From: JASGIT01 sp047601665
GTDB taxonomy: Bacteria; Pseudomonadota; Gammaproteobacteria; Burkholderiales; Burkholderiaceae_C
Reading direction: 5' to 3'
Assembly (NCBI GenBank): GCA_047601665.1
Contig: JASGIT010000001.1
Coordinates: forward strand, 4,278,001 to 4,342,000
DNA: 64,000 bases
The notes beneath the pieces were generated by a model. That model searched no databases and was not told the DNA's origin. It was given only the letters and a program-made list of their open reading frames with translations. This document shows positions 54,058 to 62,659 of the stretch, in pieces; the stretch's first letter is position 1, and the number at the start of each line of letters is the position of its first letter. A program made the translations under genes and the position numbers.

Positions 54058-55269
54058 CTATGCCGTGCCGCTGCCCTCCGCCGCACCCAGATAGTCCGCC
54101 CAGTCCTGCAGCAGAGACCTTCTCTGATCCAGCAGCAGCGCCTTGTTGTAGGTGGCCCGCACCTTGTTGCTTTCCACGTGGGCAAGCTGCCGCTCAATCG
54201 CATCAGGCCTGTATCCGTTCTCATTGGCCCAGGTCGAAAAGGTCGTCCGCCAGCAATGCGGCGTCGTGCCTCGACCCAGATTCATGTCGCGCATCGCGTA
54301 GGTAAGCCGATTGGGCGTGGTGAAGCCCTTGCCGCTCCGGTGTGGGAACAGATAGCGTCCACCACCCGTGATGCACTGCAAGTCCTTCAGCACGGCAATG
54401 GCCTGCACAGACAACGGGCTGACATGGTCGCGCCGCGCTTTCATCTTCGCCGCAGGCCGACGCCACAGCGCATCCTCAAAGTCGAACTCGTCCCACTCGG
54501 CATCCGCCGCTTCCCCTGGACGGCAGGCGGTCAGCGCAATCAGCCGCAGGCACAACGAAGTTTCCGGATAGCCCCGGTAGCCGCGCAACTCCTGATAGAA
54601 CTTCTGGATTTGCTCTCGCGTCATCGCCGCCTTGCTCTCGCTGAACGGCACGCGCAGCAGCCCACGCAGGCTGGGAATTGGGTTTGCCTCGACCAGCCCC
54701 CGCACCACCGCAAACTCAAAGATCGCCGAAAGGTCACCTTTGACGTGAATGGCCGCCCACGCACCATGTGCCTTGCATTCCTCCAGCAGCGGGCGGATCT
54801 GCTTCACGCCAATGTCGCTCATAGGCATCCCATCGAACTTGGGTGACAGGTACTTCCTGATGCGAGATTCTTTCGTGCGGTAGGAGCTGAGCGCGAAGAC
54901 CGGTTTGATCTCCGCCAGGTATGCTTTCGCTACCTTGGCGAACGAGCTTTCTCGGGCACGCTTGCGTTCCTCCAACGCCTCCAGATTGCGCTGCTTGACC
55001 TGCTGCCTTTCATGGGCAGGGTGGATACCTTGTTTGACTAGGGCACGCGCTTTCTCGCGAGCAGCACGCGCCTCTGCAAGGCTTACTTGAGGAAAGCCGC
55101 CAATGGCAAAGAGGTTCTCCTTGCCTTGCAGGCGGTACTTCCACCGCCAGAGCTTGCCGCCGGTGGGCTTGACCAGCAGGAACAAGCCCCCACCGTCTGA
55201 AAGTTTCCAGTCTCGATCAGTCGATTTGGCCGACCTGACCTTGAGGTCGGTGAGTAGGTTTTCGGGCAT
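54058..55269 (-). CDS. P4-type tyrosine integrase (DUF4102 arm-binding plus catalytic domain)
   Basis: This 403-residue protein has an N-terminal DUF4102 arm-binding domain (DGGGLFLLVKPTGGKLWRWKY, then FAIGGFPQVSLAEARAAR) and a complete catalytic domain: Arg in TACRPGEAADAEW, HxxR as HCWR in TPHCWRTTFSTWA, His in ERQLAHVESN and the Tyr in RATYNKA. The C-terminal end (LLQDWADYLGAA) is typical of island integrases. It should integrate and excise the conjugative element to its right. The start is ATG 55269. TACCCCC repeats lie just upstream and AAATGGGGTA repeats just downstream, both possible arm sites. No tRNA gene is seen beside it, so the attachment site remains unknown. Confidence 0.92.
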   Translation of the reverse strand: MPENLLTDLKVRSAKSTDRDWKLSDGGGLFLLVKPTGGKLWRWKYRLQGKENLFAIGGFPQVSLAEARAAREKARALVKQGIHPAHERQQVKQRNLEALEERKRARESSFAKVAKAYLAEIKPVFALSSYRTKESRIRKYLSPKFDGMPMSDIGVKQIRPLLEECKAHGAWAAIHVKGDLSAIFEFAVVRGLVEANPIPSLRGLLRVPFSESKAAMTREQIQKFYQELRGYRGYPETSLCLRLIALTACRPGEAADAEWDEFDFEDALWRRPAAKMKARRDHVSPLSVQAIAVLKDLQCITGGGRYLFPHRSGKGFTTPNRLTYAMRDMNLGRGTTPHCWRTTFSTWANENGYRPDAIERQLAHVESNKVRATYNKALLLDQRRSLLQDWADYLGAAEGSGTA

Positions 55270-55294
55270 CGTTGGACTCCACTGCGGGGAGATG

Positions 55295-55337
55295 TACCCC
55301 CACGGTTGAACACGAGTACCCCCAACACTACCCCCGA
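55295..55337. repeat. Three TACCCCC repeats upstream of int
   Basis: TACCCCCAC (55295), TACCCCCAA (55317) and TACCCCCGA (55329) lie within 45 bases just before the integrase start. Such short direct repeats are typical of arm-type integrase sites or of an excisionase/repressor operator controlling int. Confidence 0.55.
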
Positions 55338-55755
55338 ATTTTTCAGACCTCGATGAACAATAGGAACGCTCAGCAGACCGTATTGTTTACGCAACCCATT
55401 GATTTCAAACGGATCAATCCGTCCACCAAGCGCTACTGAGCGCCACCGAGATCCAGCAAAAATCGTCAGACGTGATCTATTTGATCGTCCCTGATCGGCT
55501 TCTGCGCTCCCGGGCGAGTCCTGCAATCGCCCGTAGACGTCTTTCGCCAGCAGCTTCACCGTCCCGTTGAACACCTTGCAATGCCGCAGGACGCGGTCGG
55601 CCGTGCTGCTGAGGTTCTCCAGGGCGACGGGCAGGCGATCACGAAGGGACAGGCCGATCGGTCCGGAACGCCCCCTCCCTTGCACAACCCGGCGCCGCAT
55701 GCGGGCGCACCGCAAAAGCTCGCCCTGCGCGCGACAGACGCTCCGCGCTCCGTCC
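55338..55755. other. Int upstream region, no gene seen
   Basis: About 420 bases between the repeats and the end of the DUF1845 gene. Composition shifts from AT-richer (55340-55500) to GC-rich. No coding frame, tRNA or strong terminator was recognised. The int promoter probably lies in the AT-richer part. Confidence 0.35.
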
Positions 55756-56850
55756 TCATGCCGCGGTGGTCCCTGCTTCGTCGGAAGAAACCGCCGGACC
55801 TGCGTCGCAGACGGACGCGCTTTCGTTCGGCGCAGCCTGCTCCGCGCCCCCACCGGCCGACGGTGCCTCTGGCGCGGAAGCAAGCACCAGGGCACGTCTG
55901 CGCACGCGTCGCACCTGCACGCCCTCGCCTCCTTCGAGTGCGGACCCTTCGGGATCGTCCATCCCCTGCTCCGAACCGGACGCTTCGCGCTCAGCGGGCT
56001 CCATGGGGTCCAGCACGGGCTGCGCCGGGGACTGCCGCCCGGGCGTGCGCTCACCACCTTCCTCCTCGCCCCGTTCCTCGCCAGCGTCCCCGCCGCGCAC
56101 AACGATGGCTTCCCCATTGCCCGCCGCACCGTCAGCGTTCAACTTGGCCAGCAGCGGGTCCTGCGAGCGGCCCGGCCCTCCCCTCGAACCCTCCGCGCCT
56201 TCCGCGCGGGCACTTCGCCCGCCCGTGGCGCCGGCGGCCGCATGCTCCTCGTCCCGCGTCCCCAGCGCATTCATGCGCCGGCGCATGCCCGTGGCCTGCC
56301 GGCGCGCGAGCGTGGCGATGTTCTTGATCTGGCGCTTCAGGGCGGCGCGCTCGATGTCCAGGGCCTGGGTGGTGATCACCTCGTGGATCTCGAGGGTCTG
56401 CAACAGCGGCATGAGCTGGTCGAACTGGTTGAGCACCTCCAGGTAGCGCCGCCCGCTCGAGGACAGCACGCCGACGTCGATTTCCAGCGGCTGTGTGTCG
56501 TAGGTCGCGAAGCTGCTGATCCCATGGGACTTGAACAGCGCCTCGGCGCCATCGAGCGCCTGGTTGAGCTTGTTCTTGACCGCATCGATATCGGTGCGCA
56601 GCTCCACCTCGGCCGCCTCGATGTCCTGGTGGTCGATGCGCGTGCGGGCGATCACCGAGACAAAGTGCGCATTGAGCTGCAGCGTGTTGAACATGCGCAC
56701 GAACAGCCGTTTGGCCTCGGCGCTCGTGAAGTGGGTGCGCAGCTTGAGGCTCGCGGCCTCCACCCGCCGGAAATCCGCCTTGGCCTCCTTGGCCAGGATC
56801 CTGGCATTGACCGCGCCCTGGTCGGTCTTCACGATCTGAATGTCTGCCAT
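55756..56850 (-). CDS. DUF1845/AcaB-like integrative-element protein
   Basis: This 364-residue protein has a strong AGGAGG site before ATG 56850. Residues about 15-200 (VEAASLKLRTHFTSAEAKRL, then LRTDIDAVKNKLNQALDGAE, LNQFDQLMPLLQTLEIHEV) match, to my reading, the DUF1845 family of PFGI-1/SPI-7-type conjugative elements, which includes AcaB of IncC plasmids, a transcription activator. The C-terminal 160 residues are low-complexity (Glu/Gly/Ala/Arg-rich) and probably disordered. It is transcribed away from the rest of the element and toward int. A role in regulating transfer or excision is likely but not shown by the sequence. Confidence 0.65.
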   Translation of the reverse strand: MADIQIVKTDQGAVNARILAKEAKADFRRVEAASLKLRTHFTSAEAKRLFVRMFNTLQLNAHFVSVIARTRIDHQDIEAAEVELRTDIDAVKNKLNQALDGAEALFKSHGISSFATYDTQPLEIDVGVLSSSGRRYLEVLNQFDQLMPLLQTLEIHEVITTQALDIERAALKRQIKNIATLARRQATGMRRRMNALGTRDEEHAAAGATGGRSARAEGAEGSRGGPGRSQDPLLAKLNADGAAGNGEAIVVRGGDAGEERGEEEGGERTPGRQSPAQPVLDPMEPAEREASGSEQGMDDPEGSALEGGEGVQVRRVRRRALVLASAPEAPSAGGGAEQAAPNESASVCDAGPAVSSDEAGTTAA

Positions 56851-57338
56851 CGTCGCCTCCTGTGCGTCGACCACCGTGGTCACTGCCGACGATCTTCGGT
56901 GCCGTCGGTGCCGGCCGCCACCCGAAATCCCGCCGGACTTCGGCGCATTTCGACGACAGCCCGCGCGCGGCGAACGCGCTGCCTTGACCCACCGGCGCCG
57001 GCCCGATACGTTGAGGACTACGGCAGCTGGCCCGTGCGGATTTCCGGTGGCCCCCCCACCCGGAGCATCCCGACCGCGAGCCCTGGAGCGATCTCTGCGC
57101 GGCATCTCCCGCGCCTTTCAATCGGAACAAGCTTTCGAGGCAAGCGCCTGGCCTTGCGCCGAAAGCCCTTTCCGATCGGTAGCTGGCACACCGATCACGG
57201 CGGATCACCCGCCACCCCAAGCCAGTCCGGGTCCAAAGACCCACAAGCCTCGGCCGTCCGCGCCGGGAGTTCCTACCCCGAGGGGCGTCCGCCCCTGCGC
57301 CCGGGGTGGTCCGCCTCCTCACTTTCCAGGAGGCCGTC
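56851..57338. other. Divergent promoter region of the element
   Basis: These 488 bases lie between the divergent DUF1845 gene and the next hypothetical gene. No supported coding frame was found. It contains scattered short GC-rich dyads but nothing I can assign. Confidence 0.35.
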
Positions 57339-57857
57339 ATGGCACCAAGCATTGCATCCCATCGCGCGCCGGTTCCGGTCGTCGCGGACCTCTTCGATCC
57401 GCCGCCGTGCACCGGCATGCCGGACAACAGCGGAGCCGCGCCGGAATGGACCGACGAGGAGATCGTCTTCCTCCATTGGCGCCTGCTTCAGGAAGTGCCG
57501 GACCTGGCCGTCCCGACCGTGCCGCTCGACAGCAAGCTCGCGACGCTGCGGTGGATCTTCACCGACGCGGACAAGGACCAGGAGCCCTTTTCCTTCGCGA
57601 GCTGCCTTCGGGTCGTCGGTTGCAGCCCGTTGTCGCCAATCGCGTACTGCGGGCTCGTGGACTGCGAGGTCATTCGGGACCACATCGCCTGTCACGTCAA
57701 GCGGTGGCTGTCGGAGACCCTTGAACGCTACCCGGCGTGGGTGAAGGACGCGCTCAAGCACGACCCCGAATGGTTCGAGGCCACGTTGGCCAAGAACCCT
57801 CAATGGATCAACGAGCAGATCAAGCGGAGCAACGAGCAGGACAGCCTGCTCGCGTGA
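57339..57857 (+). CDS. Hypothetical conjugative-element protein
   Basis: This 172-residue soluble protein starts at ATG 57339 after AGGAGG (CCAGGAGGCCGTC). It is acidic in the middle, with WTDEEIVFLHWRLLQEVPDL, a helical segment, and CLRVVGCSPLSPIAYC with several Cys. The tail shows a near-repeat of PAWVKDALKHDPEWFEAT and NPQWINEQIKR. I do not recognise the family. Its place at the start of a plus-strand block with uniform ribosome-binding sites suggests it belongs to the element's conserved accessory set. Confidence 0.7.
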   Translation: MAPSIASHRAPVPVVADLFDPPPCTGMPDNSGAAPEWTDEEIVFLHWRLLQEVPDLAVPTVPLDSKLATLRWIFTDADKDQEPFSFASCLRVVGCSPLSPIAYCGLVDCEVIRDHIACHVKRWLSETLERYPAWVKDALKHDPEWFEATLAKNPQWINEQIKRSNEQDSLLA

Positions 57858-57933
57858 TTCGCCATCGGCCATCCGTATCCCACACGAGCCCCGGGCCAGA
57901 GCACTGGCGGGCTCGCCACATCCAGGAGACGCC

Positions 57934-58155
57934 ATGTCGCGACTGCAAACCGCGCTATGCCTCGTCGCCGTGCTGGCCCTCTATGGCATCGCCGGCTATC
58001 TCGACGAGCACTCCGTGCCCGGGATCCACGCGCATCCCGACACACCTCAGACCCAGGGATGGGAAGCCGCGCGCCGGCGGCGCACGGCTGCAGGTCCATC
58101 CGCATTTCCCACCCCGGGGCGCCTCCAGGCGCCCGAACAGGAGGTTTCACCATGA
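57934..58155 (+). CDS. Small membrane-anchored hypothetical protein
   Basis: This 73-residue protein opens with a hydrophobic segment (residues about 5-22, QTALCLVAVLALYGIAGYL) that could be a signal anchor, followed by a Pro/Gly/Arg-rich tail. AGGAG precedes the ATG. Its stop overlaps the next ATG (ATGA), so the two are translationally coupled. Family not recognised. Confidence 0.55.
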   Translation: MSRLQTALCLVAVLALYGIAGYLDEHSVPGIHAHPDTPQTQGWEAARRRRTAAGPSAFPTPGRLQAPEQEVSP

Positions 58156-58460
58156 ACAAGGAGCTACGCCGGGCCACTTCCGGATCGCTGGTGCCGGTGA
58201 GAGACACGCAGGACATCGACTTCCGGATCAAGGAGAGCGAGCTCGTCACCGGCATCGCCGGCCGCACCTTCGTGGTCTTTGGGTCGCCGGTCGAGTCCTA
58301 TCGCATTGAACTGCGCCCCTGTGGCTATCTGGTCGACCCGCTCGACGGCCACGGCTGCAGAACAGGCGCGCACTACGTAAGCGCCGCCGAGTGGGCTGGC
58401 CACAGCCTGGCCCGCGCGCTGCGCGTGGGCCTGGTCTTCACCTTCGAGGCCGGTCTCTGA
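58152..58460 (+). CDS. Hypothetical protein
   Basis: This 102-residue soluble protein has AGGAGG 7 bases before ATG 58152, inside the preceding gene's 3' end. Segments SELVTGIAGRTFVVFGSPVE and RIELRPCGYLVDPLDGHGC read as a compact beta-rich domain. No family assigned. It belongs to the same coupled unit as the small membrane protein. Confidence 0.65.
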   Translation: MNKELRRATSGSLVPVRDTQDIDFRIKESELVTGIAGRTFVVFGSPVESYRIELRPCGYLVDPLDGHGCRTGAHYVSAAEWAGHSLARALRVGLVFTFEAGL

Positions 58461-58794
58461 CACACGACCTGCCGGTACCGCGGTAGCGCGCAGCCGGCCA
58501 CCAGGCCGTCGGCGCAACCGAAGCCAGGCAGCGCTCCGCCGCTGCCCCCATTTCAACCGTCCGCAAGGGGTGGAGCGCCCCGCGGGCGCCGCCCGAGCGG
58601 ATGCATTCATCTGGAGCAAGCCATGCATTCCGACGAGAGAACCCGAGCGAGCGGCATCGGCCGCCCGCCTCCCGCGACGCCCGTGAGGCACCCCGGCACC
58701 GGCGTGGAATCGCGCCTCCCACCCGTAGTGCCCGTTGATATGCCGCAGCCGAAGACGGCTGCGTGCAGCACGTGCGCAAGGCGAGGAGCCTGCC
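58461..58794. other. Leader before the primase gene
   Basis: 334 bases. A 61-codon frame (58623-58808, GGAG before its ATG) overlaps the primase start by 14 bases and might be a coupled leader peptide, but its composition is Arg/Pro-rich and unconvincing. Otherwise no gene or strong hairpin was recognised. Confidence 0.3.
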
Positions 58795-59808
58795 ATGGAC
58801 GAACATGACTACGAGCTGCGTGTCGAGGACGTGAAGGCCCGTGCCCATGGCCGCTGGGACGAGATCCTGCGCAACCTGGGCGTGGACGAACGCATCCTGC
58901 GGCGCAAGAACATGGCCTGCCCGCTGTGCGGCGGGACCGACAGGTTCCAGTACACGGACCGTTTCGGCGAGGGCAACTACCATTGCCGCAATCGCGACTG
59001 CGGCCCAGGCGGCGGCCTCAAGCTGCTGCAGGCAGTCAAGGGCTGGGACTTCGTCACCACGCTCCAGAAGGTCAGCGAATGCGTCGGCGGGCTTCCGGCC
59101 GTTCGTGCACAGCGCAATGCGCCCGTCTCCGACGAGCGCATGCGGCAGCTGGCCCGCAGGATCTGGGATGAGGCCATGCCGGTCACGCGCGGCGACGAGG
59201 TGGACCGCTATCTTTGCGGCCGCGGACTGGGCCTGGACGTCTATCCCGCTGCCCTGCGCTTTCACCCCCGCCTGGGCTACTACGAACGCGACGGCAGCGG
59301 CAAGTCCCGCAAGGTCGCCGAATACGCCGCCATGCTGGCGCGCATCGACGGCCCGGACGGCCAGCTGCTGTCGCTGCATCGGACCTATCTGCACAACGGC
59401 CGCAGGGCGAACCTGGCGGACGCGAAGAAGGTGCTTTCCTCGGGCATCAACGGCGGAGCGATCCGGTTGTTCGAGCCGACGGACACGCTCGCAGTGGGCG
59501 AAGGCATCGAGACATCGCTTGCGGTCCGCCTGCTGAAGAACCTGCCCGTCTGGGGGGGCTTGAGCGCCGGCAACCTGGAGAGGCTCTGGCTGCCGGACAC
59601 CGTGCGGCACGTGCTGATCTTCGGCGACAACGACACCAATGCGGACTTCGACGGCCAGGCCAGCGCCTATGCGCTGGCCCGCCGTATCCGCAAGGAAGCC
59701 CGCCACGGCATCGAGCGCGAGGTCGAGGTCCACATCCCGCGCAAGCCGGGTGCGGACTGGGCCGACGTCTGGTGGAGCGTGGTGCGGAGCATGAAACGCT
59801 CCGCTTGA
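58795..59808 (+). CDS. Zinc-ribbon/Toprim primase-like protein
   Basis: This 337-residue protein starts at ATG 58795 with GAGGAG upstream. An N-terminal zinc ribbon has CPLCGGTDRF (about 42-45) and YHCRNRDCG (about 64-69), as in phage P4 alpha and T7 primases. A C-terminal Toprim domain has the Glu in AVGEGIETSLA (about 240) and the DxD-like FGDNDTNADFDGQ (about 280-292). The central part (EVDRYLCGRGLGLDVYPAAL) matches the DUF7146-type linker of island primases. It lacks a helicase domain. It probably primes replication or complementary-strand synthesis of the element after transfer. Confidence 0.85.
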   Translation: MDEHDYELRVEDVKARAHGRWDEILRNLGVDERILRRKNMACPLCGGTDRFQYTDRFGEGNYHCRNRDCGPGGGLKLLQAVKGWDFVTTLQKVSECVGGLPAVRAQRNAPVSDERMRQLARRIWDEAMPVTRGDEVDRYLCGRGLGLDVYPAALRFHPRLGYYERDGSGKSRKVAEYAAMLARIDGPDGQLLSLHRTYLHNGRRANLADAKKVLSSGINGGAIRLFEPTDTLAVGEGIETSLAVRLLKNLPVWGGLSAGNLERLWLPDTVRHVLIFGDNDTNADFDGQASAYALARRIRKEARHGIEREVEVHIPRKPGADWADVWWSVVRSMKRSA

Positions 59809-60152
59809 GGCGGCGCGGGCGGCGCCCGCGGTGACGATCACCGCGCGGCGCTTTCCCGCGCGGCGCGCGAGGGTTCGGCCGCAAGGCAGGACCCGCCTTT
59901 TCCCTGTCCTGCGCCTGCGGGCGAGGCCAGCGAAAAGGTTCTCTTGGGCTTCCCGCGGAGCATCGCTCCCCTGGTAGCTGCCACACCAGGCCGTGCAGCC
60001 TCTGCATGGCGAAGGCAGTCTTGCAAGTTCCGCGCGCCCCAGGGCGCGCATCGTCGGCAAGGCGCAAGCCCTGCCATTCACTACCCCGCGGGGACGCGCT
60101 CCCCGCTGGGGGAAGGCGCGCCCCCGCTTTGCATTTCCAACTGGAGATTCAA
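59809..60152. other. Long intergenic leader before the DUF932 gene
   Basis: 344 bases with no supported gene. A CGCGGTGA-CGA-TCACCGCG dyad lies at about 59828-59846, just after the primase stop, and could be a terminator or replication/regulatory hairpin, although no T-run follows. Confidence 0.35.
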
Positions 60153-61214
60153 ATGCGCAACGGACGAACCCTCGTGCAACTCGCTCAGGAGCTGGAACGC
60201 CAGCTCTCGACCAAGAAGGACCTCGTGCTCCATCCCTCGATGATGCGGCACGAGACCGATGACCGGCGCGACAGCAGCCTGATCATCGATCACCCCAATG
60301 GCGGCAGCTTCGTCGTCACCGAGCTCGCGCGGCGCCAGCTGGCCGCCAAGCTGAACATTCCCTATCCGTACTACGACCGCATGCGCAAGGAGCAGCCCAA
60401 GCTCCTTGATGAGAACGTCAACACGTGGCTGCAGAGCGGCGAGGGACACGCGATGGTGCGCACCCTCGATGGCCAGGCCCGCGCCGTGCTGTCCGACCGT
60501 TACCGCCGTCTGGACAACTACGACCTCGCGAACGCCGTCATCCCGATCCTGCAGGCGCTTCCGAACATGCGCTTCGAGTCGGTCGAACTGACCGACACGC
60601 GCATGTATCTGAAGGTGGTGGTGCCGCCCATGGCCTACACCATGGAGCCCGGCGACATCGTCCAGGCGGGCGTGGCGATCGCCAACTCCGAGGTGGGGCA
60701 CGGCACCTTGTCGGTCCAGCAACTGCTGTACCGGGTCGAGTGCAGCAACGGGCTGATCGTCCCTGATCACACGCTGCGCAAGACCCACATCGGCCGCGCG
60801 CTCGGCCTGGAGGACAACAATGTCCAGGTCTACCAGGAGGAAACCCTGCAGGCGGACGATCGCGCCTTCTTCCTCAAGGTGCGCGACGTGGTCCAGGCCA
60901 CCGTCACCGAGCACACCTTCAAGGAAGCGGCGCGCAAGATGCAACGGACCATGGGCATCAAGCTCACAGGGGATCCCGTCAAGAGCGTCGAAGTGCTCGC
61001 GAGCCGGTACGACCTCAACGAAGCAGAGCGGTCCGGCGTGCTGCGCCACCTGATCAACGGCGGGCAGTTGTCCGCCTACGGGCTCGTCAACGCGGTCACG
61101 CATTTCAGCCAGGAGATTCCGAACTACGACCGCGCGACCGAGTTCGAGGAAATCGGGGGCAAGATGATCGAGCAAAGCCCCAGGGAATGGGAAGGCATGG
61201 TCACGGCTGCTTGA
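60153..61214 (+). CDS. DUF932 family protein
   Basis: This 353-residue protein starts at ATG 60153 with GGAG upstream. It reads as a DUF932 (phage/plasmid-like, LGT_TIGR03299-type) protein: LAAKLNIPYPYYDRMRKEQP, DGQARAVLSDRYRRLDNYDL, ANSEVGHGTLSVQQLLYRVE and SNGLIV are its conserved blocks. The family is widespread on plasmids and integrative elements. Its role is not well established; single-strand DNA handling or recombination is often suggested. It is followed by a GC hairpin that may terminate the unit. Confidence 0.88.
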   Translation: MRNGRTLVQLAQELERQLSTKKDLVLHPSMMRHETDDRRDSSLIIDHPNGGSFVVTELARRQLAAKLNIPYPYYDRMRKEQPKLLDENVNTWLQSGEGHAMVRTLDGQARAVLSDRYRRLDNYDLANAVIPILQALPNMRFESVELTDTRMYLKVVVPPMAYTMEPGDIVQAGVAIANSEVGHGTLSVQQLLYRVECSNGLIVPDHTLRKTHIGRALGLEDNNVQVYQEETLQADDRAFFLKVRDVVQATVTEHTFKEAARKMQRTMGIKLTGDPVKSVEVLASRYDLNEAERSGVLRHLINGGQLSAYGLVNAVTHFSQEIPNYDRATEFEEIGGKMIEQSPREWEGMVTAA

Positions 61215-61243
61215 GCCCTGGCAGGCCCACTACCTGAAGCACT

Positions 61244-61270
61244 GCCCCGCCCCCTTCCGGGAGGCGGGGC
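61244..61270 (+). terminator. GC-rich hairpin after the DUF932 gene
   Basis: GCCCCGCC, 11-base loop, GGCGGGGC: an 8-base perfect stem followed by TTGT, only a weak U-tract. It lies between converging genes, so it is a plausible but imperfect terminator. Confidence 0.5.
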
Positions 61271-61293
61271 TTGTGCTCGCCGCGGATCGGCAT

Positions 61294-62025
61294 CTATCCG
61301 ACCGAGTGCGTGGCTGTGCCTCGCCAGAACCTGCGAACCTTCACCACGCCTTCGATCCGCCCCAGTACCTTGAGCCCGCGCTCGCGGCTTTCCGCCGCGT
61401 TCTTCACGACGGACTCGGGATAGCGCTTGTTGGCGCAGCTCAGAACGAGTCCCACGCCGACGCGGTACTCGAGCGCACGCACCAGCTCTGTGCCATCGCA
61501 GGTGATGAGGTAGTTCCCATTGCCACGAAACTCCGACACCTCGGTATCCACGAACATGGTGTCGCCATCGCCGATGTCCGGCTCCATCTCGTCGCCGCGC
61601 ATCCTGCGCGCCCTGCACCCGTACATCTGGTGCCGAACCTCCCGCACCACATCCGACACCCAGTCACCGTCGTCCTTGGCCGGTGGCTGCGCCGCGTCAA
61701 CGGCCTCCCGCAGCGAGCGCTTGTCGTCGACCAGCCCGAGCAGCCAGCCGGGATCGCTGTCCAGGCCCAGGCAGAGGCTCTTGAACGTGGCGAGGTCCGG
61801 CAATCCCGGCGACACGGGATCGATCCAGCGCCGCGCAGACTGGTATGTGCGGCTGGTCAGCGAAGCCAGGTAAGGCACCTGCTTGCCTCCTTCGCCCCGG
61901 CAGACATCGCGCAAGCGGTGGGTCAGGCGCGCGCTCAGCCCCATCGCCAATTCACGCCCCCTCTCGGTCGGAGAGGCCGCGTTCCAATCCGCGGTTGCCG
62001 ATCCCGCCCGCGGCCGTTCACTCAT
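61294..62025 (-). CDS. S24/LexA-like repressor with a substituted catalytic Ser
   Basis: This 243-residue protein, from ATG 62025, has an N-terminal DNA-binding region with recognisable YLASLTSRTYQSARRWIDP and a C-terminal S24 domain (RGDEMEPDIGDGDTMFVD, GNGNYLITCDGTELVRALEY). In self-cleaving repressors the first motif is GDSMEP; here Glu stands where the catalytic Ser should be, and the Lys of the dyad is also not obvious. The fold is kept but RecA-stimulated self-cleavage is unlikely. It is divergent from the FlhD/FlhC-like activators across palindromic sites, as SetR faces setDC control genes in SXT-type elements. Upstream ATGs at 62043 and 62073 are possible alternative starts. Confidence 0.78.
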   Translation of the reverse strand: MSERPRAGSATADWNAASPTERGRELAMGLSARLTHRLRDVCRGEGGKQVPYLASLTSRTYQSARRWIDPVSPGLPDLATFKSLCLGLDSDPGWLLGLVDDKRSLREAVDAAQPPAKDDGDWVSDVVREVRHQMYGCRARRMRGDEMEPDIGDGDTMFVDTEVSEFRGNGNYLITCDGTELVRALEYRVGVGLVLSCANKRYPESVVKNAAESRERGLKVLGRIEGVVKVRRFWRGTATHSVG

Positions 62026-62168
62026 CTTCGTTGCCTTGTTCATTCCAGTGCTCGCCGTGTCATGCCATCCCATTTGCCACGAATTCATGGCCGCTGAAGG
62101 GATGACCATTCGACGCCACCCCGAATCTGCGCCCATCGCGGGAAGTTCGGGGCGCGATCACCACCAAT

Positions 62169-62182
62169 TGAGCAATTGCTCA
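62169..62182. promoter_or_regulatory. Candidate repressor operator (palindrome)
   Basis: TGAGCAATTGCTCA is a perfect 14-base palindrome between the divergent repressor and FlhD-like genes. A partial second copy, TTGAGCATAAGCTAA, lies at 62199-62213, 30 bases away (about three helical turns), which suits cooperative binding. Confidence 0.6.
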
Positions 62183-62274
62183 CAGGTGCGCCATACCATT
62201 GAGCATAAGCTAAAAGCACGAGCACACACTCGCGTTCCCCCTGCTTGCCACTGGCGTGATTGGCATTACGCCGG

Positions 62275-62288
62275 GTGGTGCGCACCAC
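62275..62288. promoter_or_regulatory. GC-rich palindrome near the activator start
   Basis: GTGGTGCGCACCAC, perfect 14-base palindrome, 44 bases before the FlhD-like ATG. It could be an autoregulatory or second regulator site. Confidence 0.45.
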
Positions 62289-62331
62289 GTCAAGCCACCC
62301 TGCCCCAGGGCATACCGAGGAAGAGGTCCCC

Positions 62332-62652
62332 ATGGTCGCGATCCACCTTACGGAGGTCCAGCTCTCCAACCTGACGCTGATGCTGACGATGCGCGACTGC
62401 ATCGGCCGCGATCCGATCCTGGCGTGCTGCCTGTTCGGCCTGCGAGAACCCGACGCCCGCTATCTTGCATCCTTGTCGCCCACGCAGATCCTCGCCATCG
62501 TTTCCAATGTGGGCAACGAGACGCTGTTTTCACCGCGCAGCGACCTTTTCACGCTGCTGCAGTCGGCGCTGCCCCTGGCCGGGACGCTGTGCGCGGTCCA
62601 TCCCCCTGAGCCGGTCAAGCCCGCCAACGCGCTGTGCGGTCCTGTGCTGTGA
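62332..62652 (+). CDS. FlhD-like subunit of an element master activator
   Basis: This 106-residue protein starts at ATG 62332. Its pattern (VQLSNLTLMLTMRDCIGRDP, CCLFGL, LASLSPTQILAIVSNVGNETLF) follows FlhD: a helical start, the LTLPQ-like SLSPTQ turn and a small C-terminal helix. The next gene is FlhC-like, so the two should form an FlhD-FlhC complex. In SXT/R391 (SetDC) and IncC (AcaDC) elements such pairs switch on excision and transfer genes. Similarity to FlhD is by eye and moderate; the adjacent FlhC-like protein makes it much more credible. Confidence 0.7.
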   Translation: MVAIHLTEVQLSNLTLMLTMRDCIGRDPILACCLFGLREPDARYLASLSPTQILAIVSNVGNETLFSPRSDLFTLLQSALPLAGTLCAVHPPEPVKPANALCGPVL

Positions 62653-62659
62653 GCGCGAG

